Under the pieces are notes generated by a model. It ran no database searches. It was given only the letters and a program-made list of their open reading frames with translations, and had not been told where the DNA came from. Both the position numbers and the translations under genes were made by a program. A DNA stretch of 64,000 bases, taken from assembly GCA_902547955.1 (NCBI GenBank), contig CACCPY010000006.1, forward strand, positions 45,991 through 109,990, read 5' to 3'. Positions 19,878-27,414 of this stretch are shown here, piece by piece. Each line of letters opens with the position of its first letter. The stretch's first letter is position 1. The stretch comes from an uncultured Alphaproteobacteria bacterium. GTDB lineage: Bacteria > Pseudomonadota > Alphaproteobacteria > Methylaequorales > Methylaequoraceae.

Positions 19878-19931
19878 GTGCAGAAGTCGTGCAGAAAAAA
19901 CACTCATTTGCAATACACTTTGCAATACACT
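19878..19931 (+). repeat. Left-arm repeats of att copy 3
   Basis: GTGCAGAA at 19878-19885 and 19889-19896 keeps the 11-bp period seen at copy 2. The second pair is TTGCAATACACT (19908-19919 and 19920-19931), that is, one C replaced by GC relative to copy 2, with the change present in both repeats. Concerted change of both repeats suggests a protein-binding site with shifted specificity. Confidence 0.6.
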
Positions 19932-19979
19932 TTTTGAGAAAGTCCCAGATATAACGGGTCTTAGACTAAACACCGAGAC

Positions 19980-20032
19980 ACAGAAGTCTAATCGGCAAGG
20001 GGGGGCAATTGTTCCCCCTTGTTTGTTTTAGG
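19980..20032 (+). repeat. att-like core, copy 3, with a compensated stem pair
   Basis: The same 53-bp length as copies 1 and 2. In the hairpin (19996-20003 with 20014-20021) the stem changes from CAAGGGCG/CGCCCTTG to CAAGGGGG/CCCCCTTG: one C-G pair has become G-C on both strands of the stem, so pairing is kept. It marks the right end of module 2. Confidence 0.85.
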
Positions 20033-20099
20033 AAGACTCACAAAGGGTTTCAGAGGATTCACTCTTCAACAAATAAGGGAAACAATAGTGCAATAAAGT

Positions 20100-20130
20100 A
20101 CAGACACTTTACAGACACTCCACAGACACT
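20100..20130 (+). repeat. Triple ACAGACACT arm repeat right of core 3
   Basis: ACAGACACT occurs at 20100-20108, 20111-20119 and 20122-20130, an 11-bp period. It occupies the place of TTCAATACACT x2 right of core 1 and a single TAATACACT (19215-19223) right of core 2. The presence of arm repeats beyond the last core suggests that the DNA to the right may itself be part of an element. Confidence 0.6.
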
Positions 20131-20223
20131 TTTGTTTGTTCCTTGAATGTTTTTACAAAATCTTTTTAGTAATTTTGTTAGATTTGTAATAAAAGTTTAA
20201 TTTTAAATTAATAAGTTGTTTCA

Positions 20224-21186
20224 ATGAAGATTTTTTTTTTTTTACTCATAATATTTTCGAATGAAGCGTTAGGTAAAACATTCATTTTTGGATCTTGTTT
20301 GCATCAGAAAAAGTCTCAAGTAATCCTTAACGCAATTCAGGAAAAGAAAGCAGATAAAATTATTTTTATGGGAGACAATGTTTATGGAGATGTAAAAGAT
20401 AATACTAAAAATTTAAAAAGCGCTTATAACACAGCAAAAGTTAATCTTGCTCAATTTAATAAACACAACATTCTAGCAATATGGGATGATCACGATTATG
20501 GTATTAACGATGGTGGAAGTGACTTCGTACATAAACAAGAATCAAAAGAATTATTTTTAAATTTTTGGGATATTCCGAAAAAAGACCCAAGATGGAAAAG
20601 ACAGGGAATTTATTTCGATTATGAAGAAATCATAAATGATAATAAAATACACTTTATATTTCTTGATACTAGATTTAATAGATCCAAATTAAAAAAAAAT
20701 AAAGTCAACCTTAAAAAAAAATACACTCATGATGTCAATAAATCAAAAACCTTTTTAGGATATGAGCAATGGACGTGGGTAGAAAATATTATAAAAAAAG
20801 ATGCAGATGTAAGATTTATAGTATCATCCATTCAGGTCATACCAGAAGATCACGGTTTTGAAAAGTGGTCTAATTTTCCTGAAGAAAAAAAAAAATTATT
20901 CGATTTGATAAAAAATCATAAAAATACTTATTTTTTATCTGGTGATCGTCATATTTCTTCAATATACAAAGAAAAATTCAAAGAAAAGGAATTTTTTGAA
21001 ATTACCTCAAGTGGGTTAAATATGGCATGGAAAGATAATAACGAAAAAGATAGCAAACAAATTATTGATACAATAAATACAAATAATTTTGGTTTGATTA
21101 AATTTTCTAACAGATTTTTTGATGTATTATTTTTTGATGAAAATGGAAAAAAAATTCATTCTAGTCATTTTATTATAAAAAGATAA
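20224..21186 (+). CDS. PhoD-like exported metallophosphatase
   Basis: Likely a phosphodiesterase or phosphomonoesterase of the PhoD/alkaline phosphatase D superfamily acting in the periplasm. A signal peptide covers residues 1-17. The metal-binding pattern is visible: GSCLHQKK, MGDNVYGD, IWDDHDYGINDGG and the late SGDRHISSIY. The length of 320 aa is short compared with full PhoD (about 450-550) and resembles the compact PhoD-like phosphatases without the N-terminal domain. It stands alone just right of att copy 3. No phosphate (pho) box was recognised upstream. Confidence 0.85.
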   Translation: MKIFFFLLIIFSNEALGKTFIFGSCLHQKKSQVILNAIQEKKADKIIFMGDNVYGDVKDNTKNLKSAYNTAKVNLAQFNKHNILAIWDDHDYGINDGGSDFVHKQESKELFLNFWDIPKKDPRWKRQGIYFDYEEIINDNKIHFIFLDTRFNRSKLKKNKVNLKKKYTHDVNKSKTFLGYEQWTWVENIIKKDADVRFIVSSIQVIPEDHGFEKWSNFPEEKKKLFDLIKNHKNTYFLSGDRHISSIYKEKFKEKEFFEITSSGLNMAWKDNNEKDSKQIIDTINTNNFGLIKFSNRFFDVLFFDENGKKIHSSHFIIKR

Positions 21187-21207
21187 TTAAATTCCTACAA
21201 AATGAAA

Positions 21208-21993
21208 TTAATAAGAATGAATATTAATCCGTTTTCTTGTAAAATCTCTCCATTCTAAATTTTTGCTATTAAATTCAATTTTTTTGCCAAATAAATCATT
21301 AAGTTTGTGTATTAAATATTCTAATTTTTTTAAACTTCTTATTTTTTTTTTGTATGTTTTCAAATGCTTCCTAGTAATTATTAATTTTTCTTTTTCAATT
21401 AGAAATGGATAATATTTTAAGGCAATTGAACTTAAGGTAAAAGGTAGTTGATCTCTTTTATTAAATTTCAAAAAATTTTTCCACCATAGTTTTGAAAAAT
21501 TTATATTTTTATTATTATTCTCTCTCAAAAGCAAACAACAATGTGGGCAATAATGCTTTTCAAAATCATATTTTATTTTTTTTAAATATTCTCCTATCTT
21601 TATTATTTCCTCTTCACTGCAAATCGAGATTAAATACCAATCAATTAATTCGTCTACTAATGTTTTTCTCACTGAGTGTTTTAAAACACCAAATGAATAA
21701 TTTTTGAAAAATTTTAAAGAATAATTTATTAATTTTTCAGTAATAACCCTATTACAATCAATATAAATAGAATTTTTGTGTTCAGGTAAATACTTAAAAA
21801 AATTAATTTTGTAATTCCTAGACAACCTTTTATAATCAGTCTCTTTGGAATTTATCTTTACGTATTCCCAATTACCTCTTTTTTTTATTTCACCATTATA
21901 AAAACAAATATATCTTATTTTGTTTGAATAAAAGTTTTCTATTGGTATTGAGTCATACTGACCAAAATTGACAGTGTATATTAAGGTATTCAT
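21208..21993 (-). CDS. DUF616-type (TOD1/MUCI70-like) putative glycosyltransferase
   Basis: Putative hexosyltransferase of the DUF616 family. Features that fit are the early YTVNFGQYDSI, a FYNG and W-Y segment, the R-NYKINFFKYLPEHKNSIYID pattern (here RLSRNYKINFFKYLPE then NSIYIDCN), an LKHSVRKTLVDE segment in place of the family H-R-C/E motif, and RDQLPF near the C-terminus. The length is 261 aa. It is very AT-rich and has no operon partner, consistent with variable surface-polysaccharide genes. Family assignment is from motif memory; substrate unknown. Confidence 0.6.
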   Translation of the reverse strand: MNTLIYTVNFGQYDSIPIENFYSNKIRYICFYNGEIKKRGNWEYVKINSKETDYKRLSRNYKINFFKYLPEHKNSIYIDCNRVITEKLINYSLKFFKNYSFGVLKHSVRKTLVDELIDWYLISICSEEEIIKIGEYLKKIKYDFEKHYCPHCCLLLRENNNKNINFSKLWWKNFLKFNKRDQLPFTLSSIALKYYPFLIEKEKLIITRKHLKTYKKKIRSLKKLEYLIHKLNDLFGKKIEFNSKNLEWRDFTRKRINIHSY

Positions 21994-22122
21994 TAGGGAA
22001 AATTAGTAAGATATTATTAAATTTTTGTGACAACAATACAAAAAACAAATGATAAATAACCACAGAAAAAACTCTTAAATTACCACGATAAAAAATGATC
22101 CGTACATTAAGTAGAATCTATT

Positions 22123-22404
22123 TCAAATATTAAACCACGAGAAGATAAAGTTCCCTGTCACAATTAATGTATAAAAAAATACAATAGAATATAGTAAACC
22201 AAAGAAAATGAGATAAATACCCCCAAGTAAAACACGAATTAAAGAGGACAAAGAACTTCCGAGAAATTGAAGTTCTAAACTCATAAGAAAAGGATTTACT
22301 TTGGATTTAGTTTTTTTATTCAACCAATAAACAGGATAAGTACATATCCACAAAATTGGAACATACAAAAGAATATATAATGCCGTAATTCCTAACAAAT
22401 CCAT
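22123..22404 (-). CDS. Small membrane protein of unknown function (93 aa)
   Basis: Two to three hydrophobic helices (about residues 4-27, 55-75 and 72-90) separated by a basic loop (NKKTKSKVN). It ends the minus-strand run after the UPF0114-like gene, 16 bp away, so the two are probably co-transcribed. No known domain recognised. Confidence 0.6.
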   Translation of the reverse strand: MDLLGITALYILLYVPILWICTYPVYWLNKKTKSKVNPFLMSLELQFLGSSLSSLIRVLLGGIYLIFFGLLYSIVFFYTLIVTGNFIFSWFNI

Positions 22405-22420
22405 ATAATTCCCTAAGTTT

Positions 22421-22936
22421 TTATTTGTTCTTTAATTTACTTTTTACTGTTAAAGAATCCATATATGCCAGTAATACTCCACTGAGTACAAAAGTAAAAT
22501 GAACTGCTATGAAAAGCAGAATTTGCTCTCTTGTATAGTTTTCTAATCCAAAAAAAATTTTTAAAAGGTGGATTCCCGATATTGCAACAATTGAAGAAAC
22601 CAATTTTAACTTTAAACCACCAAAATCCACAGTTCCCATCCATTCTGGTTTATCCTCATGATTACTAATATTTATTTTAGAAACAAAGTTTTCATACCCA
22701 GAAAAAATAACAATAATTAATAAATTTCCCGCAAATGATAGATCTATTAGCGTAAGAATAAATAGAATAAGCTCAGTTTCGTCAGTACTAAAATGTGTTA
22801 CAAAATGGATAATTTCTTTAATAAAAACTATAAGTAAAAAGAAAAGTGAAATTATCAAACCAAAATAAAATGGGGCTAACAACCACCTGGATGCAAACAT
22901 TAAACTTTCAATAAATTTTTCAAAAGATTTAAGCAT
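22421..22936 (-). CDS. UPF0114/YqhA-like membrane protein
   Basis: An inner-membrane protein of unknown function with four helices. The start FEKFIESLMFASRWLLAPFYFGL and the loop MGTVDFGGLKLKLVSSIVAISGIHLLK (split: MGTVDFGGLKLKL, VSSIVAISGIHLLK) follow the UPF0114 pattern closely. The length of 171 aa is usual. It lies 57 bp downstream of a cupredoxin-like gene. Confidence 0.82.
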   Translation of the reverse strand: MLKSFEKFIESLMFASRWLLAPFYFGLIISLFFLLIVFIKEIIHFVTHFSTDETELILFILTLIDLSFAGNLLIIVIFSGYENFVSKINISNHEDKPEWMGTVDFGGLKLKLVSSIVAISGIHLLKIFFGLENYTREQILLFIAVHFTFVLSGVLLAYMDSLTVKSKLKNK

Positions 22937-22992
22937 TTTTTATCTTATAAACCATTTTTTTAGGATTTAAAATAATATAAATTAAATCCAAA

Positions 22993-23484
22993 CTACTCAA
23001 TTATTATAGTTCCCATCATACCCATTTCAGAATGAGAAACACCGGTTTTTTTATCTTTAATACCACAGTACAAATCGTTAAACTCTCCTGTTTTTATTGG
23101 AACAAACCACCACTCAATTGTATTTCCTGGAAAAACCTCAACTTCATTGATCTTTCCCTTTATTTCAGCAATTTTCTTTTTATTCTTAACTATTTGAATT
23201 TTTCTTGTAAATATTGAATTAGTAAACCCATGGGATGAAAAGTAGTGTTTACTGTCACTTGTGTTAATTAGTTTCAATTTATACAATTTACCCGTTTCAA
23301 ACTTAAGCACTGAAGGGTCGTAAAAATGACTTTCACCAACTTTTCCCTTAAAAAGAATTTCAACCTCTAAAGCTTTTTGCCTGGTTAAATCTCCTTTGGC
23401 AAGACAATCAGTAAAACATAATACAAAAGCTAAAAAAAAGTATTTTAAAAGAAAATTCAAGTTTAATGGTGCTACTAATTTCAT
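22993..23484 (-). CDS. Exported cupredoxin-like protein
   Basis: Probably a periplasmic or membrane-tethered single-domain copper protein. A hydrophobic N-terminal segment (about residues 10-29) could be a signal or anchor. The beta-sandwich part carries candidate type 1 copper ligands: H80 and H85 (SKHYFSSHGF), C140 (DLYCGIKD), H151 and M154/M156 (SHSEMGMMG). The Cys-to-His spacing of 11 is longer than in plastocyanin. The sequence GMMGTIIIE ends like cupredoxins. It lies downstream of the zinc receptor gene but with a 150-bp gap. Role in electron transfer or copper binding not determined. Confidence 0.65.
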   Translation of the reverse strand: MKLVAPLNLNFLLKYFFLAFVLCFTDCLAKGDLTRQKALEVEILFKGKVGESHFYDPSVLKFETGKLYKLKLINTSDSKHYFSSHGFTNSIFTRKIQIVKNKKKIAEIKGKINEVEVFPGNTIEWWFVPIKTGEFNDLYCGIKDKKTGVSHSEMGMMGTIIIE

Positions 23485-23634
23485 CTTAATTTTTTAAATA
23501 ATTTGTTATTGATTTTTAATATTTTGAAATCAGAAAGTAAACAAATAATTTAAAGAAATTCTTTAAAAGTTTAATAAAATCAAAAGGTTAAATGGATTAA
23601 TTGTGAATTTAATCTTCTAATGTTTGTTAATATT

Positions 23635-25614
23635 CTAGTAATAAAATCTTAATAAAAAATTAAAACTTCTTCCTGGTAATTGAACTTGACCCTTCTTAGC
23701 CTCAAGATGATCACGACCAACTGTGTCTAATAAATTACTCACATTAAACATTGCATGACCAGACAAACCTGAATAAGAAAAATCTTTTGTAAGGTCAAAA
23801 TCCAACCTTGAGTGACCTCCTGTTCTGGTGTAAAAAGGGCCCGTAAACTCCTTATCGAAATAATGGTAATATTTCAAATTTGTGTCCCATTCCTCATTTA
23901 ATAACTGTAGACCTACATTTACTTTTGATTGAGGAATTCTAGTTATGGCCTTATCGTTCGATGTTCTGTAACCTTTTAAAAATTCACCCACGAAGTTAGC
24001 AAGAAAATCTAAATCATTAATTTTTGTTATGCCGTACTGACCGCTTAATTCTACACCAGTAAACAAAGCATTATATTGATCGTGAATAACCACATTAAAA
24101 TCTTCTCCCTCAACATCTTGAGTATTACCGTTTCTATCCGCAGCAATAAAGTCGTTAATATAGTTATAATAAGCTTCAATTTTTAACTTATTAAGATCTT
24201 TATCGTAGTTATATCCGAGTGATATGTTATACGAACTTTCTTTATCTAAATTTGCATTTCCTGTTTCAATGTTTTCTAAAGCATGATGAGGTCCATCTGC
24301 AAACAATTCTACAGCATTTGGTGCTCTTTGTGTAAAATCAAAACCAAAAAATACATTATTGTTTGGAATAATTTCTCTTTTAACAGTAGAAGAAAAGGCA
24401 ACTGGAAAAAAACCTCTATCGTATGTTGTTGTTTTTAAATTTACAGATTCAACTCGACCACCAAGATCTAGATCAAACAAATCAAATTTTAGTTTTTCCA
24501 GAACAAAGAATGCAAAACTGTTTGTTTTAGTAGGTGTCAAATGACCTTCTTCTTCGCCAGTTGCCCCTTGATTCTTGTTTTGAAAGTGAAAACCTATTAA
24601 ACCTTCTAAATTTTGATTAAATAAAGATTTATGATTTAATGATGTTTTTAATTCGTATAAATCATTAAAAAATGTAATATTATGATTGTTACCGTCACCT
24701 GTTCTTTCTGCATGATTATATTCTGAAACGGATCCTTCTAAGTTAAACTTTTCAAACACCATGTAATTTAATGCTAGTGATGAATTAAAACTTATTGTGT
24801 TTCTTGTAGGATTTAGCGAGGTCATGTTTTCTTCGCCCTCAGCACCAGGGTTTTGATAAATAGCCTCAAGTTTGTCCAAAGAAACTCCTAAAAAATTTTC
24901 ACCATCATTGTATGTGATTCCAACACCACCAGATGACATAAATTTAGATGAGTTCGCCTGCTTAGTTGAAACGTTTGCTAAATCGTAAGGTCCCGCACTA
25001 AGTAAACTACCGGAACCTCTAACTGTAAAATTATTTACAGATTTACTTAATTTTAAAGCGGTACCCAGCTCCCCTCCAGATGTTTTATATCCAAAACCTA
25101 GTTCATAATTTTCATCAGCTAGTGGTTTATCAACTGCGATCAAAGGGTTAATGATGTTCACTACTCCAGCAAACCCATTATTTCCATACAACAAAGTTCC
25201 TGGACCTTTTATGACCTCAATTTTATCAATTAGAATTGGATCGTAACCAACAATGTGATCTTCACCAAATTCAGATACATCTGCAAGTGAAGAACTGTTT
25301 TGTAGAATTTTGACTCTTGAGTTTCCAAGACCCCTAATAACTGGACGTGAGGCGTTACCTAAACCCTGCGAGGCGATTCCAGGAAGATCTTTAAGCATTT
25401 GTCCAATAGAGTATTGTCTACTTTTTTCTAGTTCATGGGAATCATGTAAAATATTACCTCTGTCTGATTCATAATCTTTGGTTGGTTTAATTTTTGAAGT
25501 GATAAAAACGTCGGGCGTTGTGAATATTGATTCAACAGAATGAGTTACCCTAAAGCAAAAAATTCCAAATATAAAAACAAAAAAAATAGATACATTTACT
25601 CTAGAATTAAACAT
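23635..25614 (-). CDS. TonB-dependent outer-membrane receptor, ZnuD-like (zinc)
   Basis: Gated beta-barrel that probably imports zinc. It has a signal peptide (about 1-26) followed by a plug domain (SIGQMLKDLPGIASQGLGN, RPVIRGLGNSRVKIL, DKIEVIKGPGTLLYGNNG) and a barrel ending in aromatic RSFNFLLRFYY. Segments such as FTQRAPNAVELFADGPHHAL and NANLDKESSYNISLGYNY are typical of ZnuD-type receptors, and His occurs in several loops. The length is 659 aa. The strongest substrate evidence is regulatory: a Zur-like box lies in the 105-bp gap shared with the divergent zur gene. Confidence 0.85.
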   Translation of the reverse strand: MFNSRVNVSIFFVFIFGIFCFRVTHSVESIFTTPDVFITSKIKPTKDYESDRGNILHDSHELEKSRQYSIGQMLKDLPGIASQGLGNASRPVIRGLGNSRVKILQNSSSLADVSEFGEDHIVGYDPILIDKIEVIKGPGTLLYGNNGFAGVVNIINPLIAVDKPLADENYELGFGYKTSGGELGTALKLSKSVNNFTVRGSGSLLSAGPYDLANVSTKQANSSKFMSSGGVGITYNDGENFLGVSLDKLEAIYQNPGAEGEENMTSLNPTRNTISFNSSLALNYMVFEKFNLEGSVSEYNHAERTGDGNNHNITFFNDLYELKTSLNHKSLFNQNLEGLIGFHFQNKNQGATGEEEGHLTPTKTNSFAFFVLEKLKFDLFDLDLGGRVESVNLKTTTYDRGFFPVAFSSTVKREIIPNNNVFFGFDFTQRAPNAVELFADGPHHALENIETGNANLDKESSYNISLGYNYDKDLNKLKIEAYYNYINDFIAADRNGNTQDVEGEDFNVVIHDQYNALFTGVELSGQYGITKINDLDFLANFVGEFLKGYRTSNDKAITRIPQSKVNVGLQLLNEEWDTNLKYYHYFDKEFTGPFYTRTGGHSRLDFDLTKDFSYSGLSGHAMFNVSNLLDTVGRDHLEAKKGQVQLPGRSFNFLLRFYY

Positions 25615-25656
25615 TTTTTTCCTTTCAATTATATATTATAATAAGAAACAAATATT

Positions 25657-25691
25657 GTTATAAAATTACATATAATATGTTATATTATAAC
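25657..25691. promoter_or_regulatory. Two Zur boxes between znuD-like and zur genes
   Basis: GTTATATTATAAC at 25679-25691 is a perfect palindrome that agrees with the known Zur consensus (GTTATANTATAAC). A weaker copy, GTTATAAAATTAC, lies at 25657-25669, 22 bp away, about two helical turns. The strong box is 29 bp before the preferred zur start, and both boxes lie in the znuD-like promoter region. Confidence 0.8.
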
Positions 25692-25719
25692 AGTTATATA
25701 TTTGTCAAATTTTTTGATT

Positions 25720-26148
25720 ATGAATACACTATTAGAAAAAAAGGCCATAAAATTTTGCGAAGAGAATAAGCACAGGCTCTCTTTACCTAGATTAGAAGTT
25801 CTAAAGATTATCGGTGCTAGCAAAAAACCTATCAAAGCTTACGAAATTTTAGAAAAACTTGCAGAGAAAATTGCAAATCCTAAACCACCGACTGCTTACA
25901 GAGCAATTGATTTTTGGCTTAAGCATAATTTTATTCATAGAATTGAAAGTTTAAATTCTTACGCAGCATGCAGTGCAGAACATTTTCATGAAGGTTCGCA
26001 TTTTATGATTTGCGATGATTGCGGTGATGTTATAGAATCCCACTCATTGGAAGTTCCCGAGCTTTTGAGACAAAATACTGAAAAAGCTTCGTTTGTACCA
26101 AAAAAATGGAACCTTGAGATTACTGGAACATGCAAAAAATGCATTTAA
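25720..26148 (+). CDS. zur: Zur, zinc-responsive Fur-family repressor
   Basis: Represses zinc uptake genes when zinc is present. A winged helix precedes KPPTAYRAIDFWLKHNFIHRIESLN, a segment typical of Zur rather than Fur (quoted in part: KPPTAYRAIDFWL, HRIESLNSY). Zinc sites are indicated by HFHEGSHFMICDDCG and the C-terminal CKKC. I choose ATG 25720 (142 aa) over the in-frame TTG at 25702, because family members begin close to MNTLLEKKAIKF. Divergent from a receptor gene with Zur boxes between, so it probably autoregulates. Confidence 0.9.
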   Translation: MNTLLEKKAIKFCEENKHRLSLPRLEVLKIIGASKKPIKAYEILEKLAEKIANPKPPTAYRAIDFWLKHNFIHRIESLNSYAACSAEHFHEGSHFMICDDCGDVIESHSLEVPELLRQNTEKASFVPKKWNLEITGTCKKCI

Positions 26149-26149
26149 A

Positions 26150-26175
26150 AAAAAAGGGGAGTTTCCTCCCCTTCC
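26150..26175 (-). terminator. Intrinsic terminator (minus strand), possibly shared with zur
   Basis: An 8-bp stem AAGGGGAG/CTCCCCTT with a 4-nt loop at 26154-26173 is followed on the minus strand by an unbroken run of nine T. It is a textbook terminator for the minus-strand unit that begins near 26319. On the plus strand, where zur ends at 26148, the T run is missing and termination would be weaker. Confidence 0.85.
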
Positions 26176-26207
26176 GTACTAAAGCTTATCAGCTTAAATA
26201 CTAAAAG

Positions 26208-26282
26208 TTACCTTTTCATCAAAGGTTGCTCTGATAAAAAGTTAAATTTATTAAGCTGAATCAAATCATTAATACTAGACAT
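26208..26282 (-). CDS. 24-residue microprotein in its own transcription unit
   Basis: An ORF of 24 codons (MSSINDLIQLNKFNF...MKR) is preceded by an exceptionally strong ribosome binding site, AAAGGAGGTGATC, four bases from the ATG. It has its own sigma70-type promoter and terminator, giving a transcript of about 165-170 nt. The peptide is amphipathic and has no signal peptide or Cys. I do not recognise it. It could be a translated small protein or a dual-function small RNA. The 65 nt between stop and terminator could fold further (AGCTGATAAGCTT is partly self-complementary). Confidence 0.6.
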   Translation of the reverse strand: MSSINDLIQLNKFNFLSEQPLMKR

Positions 26283-26326
26283 CAGATCACCTCCTTTAGT
26301 TAATTGTTAATAAAGCTGTTGTTATA

Positions 26327-26355
26327 AATATAATATCTAAAAAATATTATGACAA
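26327..26355 (-). promoter_or_regulatory. Sigma70-type promoter of the 24-codon unit
   Basis: On the minus strand, -35 TTGTCA (26350-26355) and -10 TATATT (26327-26332) are separated by exactly 17 bp. Transcription should begin near 26319, giving a leader of about 37 nt before the ATG at 26282. The remaining bases up to 26455 hold a short hairpin (GTTGAATTTTTTCAAC) and no further gene. Confidence 0.7.
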
Positions 26356-26455
26356 TTTTTATTTAGAATGTAGTGATTAATTGTTGAAAAAATTCAACTT
26401 TTATAAATATATACATTGGTGGATATCTGGCTGTGATAATTAATCATGGCCAGCT

Positions 26456-27268
26456 CTATTTTATGGGAAAAAAAAGCTGCTTATTATTAACTTTAAATTC
26501 AGATATTAACAATTTTGTTTCTTCTGAAGTCAACCACTCTATAAATTTGTCAACCTTTTGGATTTTAACATCGGGGCATTTTTTTGGGTTAATTGGGATA
26601 ACCCCATAATAATTTAGCAATAATGGCTCATTCTCAACAACAATAGTGTGTTTTTTTTTGTTTTTAAAGCTCTCCCAAGTCGACCTATCCGACAAAATAT
26701 ATGCATCTTTATTAACAGCAACATTTAATGCACCCCCCATGCCCTGACCAACGGAGAAAAACCATTTACTATCCTTTGGGTTAGGTACCTGACCTGTCAT
26801 TTTCCACAATGAGTGTTCTTTTTTATGAGTTCCACTGTCGTCACCTCTCGATACAAAAAGGTTTTTCTTTTTTTTTATAAGTTTCAATGATTTTAGAATT
26901 GAATTTACTTGTTGAACTTCTGCAGGATCTGATTTGGGTCCAACAAGTACAAAATCATTATACATAAATTCTTTTCTGTAAAGACCATATCCATCAAGTA
27001 CTAACTTTTCCTCTGACTCTTTATGATGAGCAATGAGAACATCAGCATCACATCTTCGAGAGTTTTTAATTGCCTGACCAGTCCCAACTGCGATGACTCT
27101 TACTTCAACTCCTGATTTTTTACCAAATTTTGGAAGAATGAAGTCATAAAAACCTGAATCTCTTGCAGACGTTGTGGATTGTAAAATTATAAAGTCTTCA
27201 GAGTTAACTTTGAAAAATAAAAATAAACTAAAAAAAAAAAGAATATAAATAATATTATTGTGATTCAT
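26456..27268 (-). CDS. TupA-like tungstate/molybdate ABC substrate-binding protein
   Basis: Periplasmic binding protein, probably for tungstate. A signal peptide covers about residues 1-23 (cleaved near KVNSED). The conserved LQSTTSARDSGFYDFILPKF, VIAVGTGQAI and MYNDFVLVGP segments, and SRGDDSGTHKKE with the oxyanion-binding residues, match the TupA family. The length of 270 aa is normal. No permease or ATPase genes (tupB, tupC) lie nearby, so the rest of the transporter must be elsewhere or this protein acts alone. Confidence 0.85.
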   Translation of the reverse strand: MNHNNIIYILFFFSLFLFFKVNSEDFIILQSTTSARDSGFYDFILPKFGKKSGVEVRVIAVGTGQAIKNSRRCDADVLIAHHKESEEKLVLDGYGLYRKEFMYNDFVLVGPKSDPAEVQQVNSILKSLKLIKKKKNLFVSRGDDSGTHKKEHSLWKMTGQVPNPKDSKWFFSVGQGMGGALNVAVNKDAYILSDRSTWESFKNKKKHTIVVENEPLLLNYYGVIPINPKKCPDVKIQKVDKFIEWLTSEETKLLISEFKVNNKQLFFPIK

Positions 27269-27342
27269 ATATCTGCCTTACTTATAGATATATTAACAAA
27301 AATGTTGAAATAAAGAGATTCTGTACCAAATACTGAATAAGT

Positions 27343-27388
27343 CACTCTGGATTTTTTTCATTCCTTCATTACACCCTAATCCAGAGTG
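27343..27388. repeat. Inverted repeat between tupA-like and the 109-aa gene
   Basis: CACTCTGGAT at 27343-27352 and ATCCAGAGTG at 27379-27388 are perfect inverted 10-mers separated by 26 nt. No T tract follows on either strand, so this looks more like a regulatory or RNA structure than a terminator. Confidence 0.4.
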
Positions 27389-27414
27389 ATGATAACTAGC
27401 AAGTGATAAATTAT

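Noticed and set aside
15690..20032. Three repeats as a possible CRISPR array
   Set aside because: Only three copies, kilobases apart, each part of a longer att-type structure, with no spacers of uniform length and no cas genes.
21492..21707. Plus-strand ORF inside the DUF616 gene
   Set aside because: Shadow frame of an AT-rich gene; the minus-strand frame carries recognisable motifs.
25702..25719. TTG start for zur
   Set aside because: It would place the start 10 bp after the strong Zur box and add six residues not expected in the family; ATG 25720 fits better.
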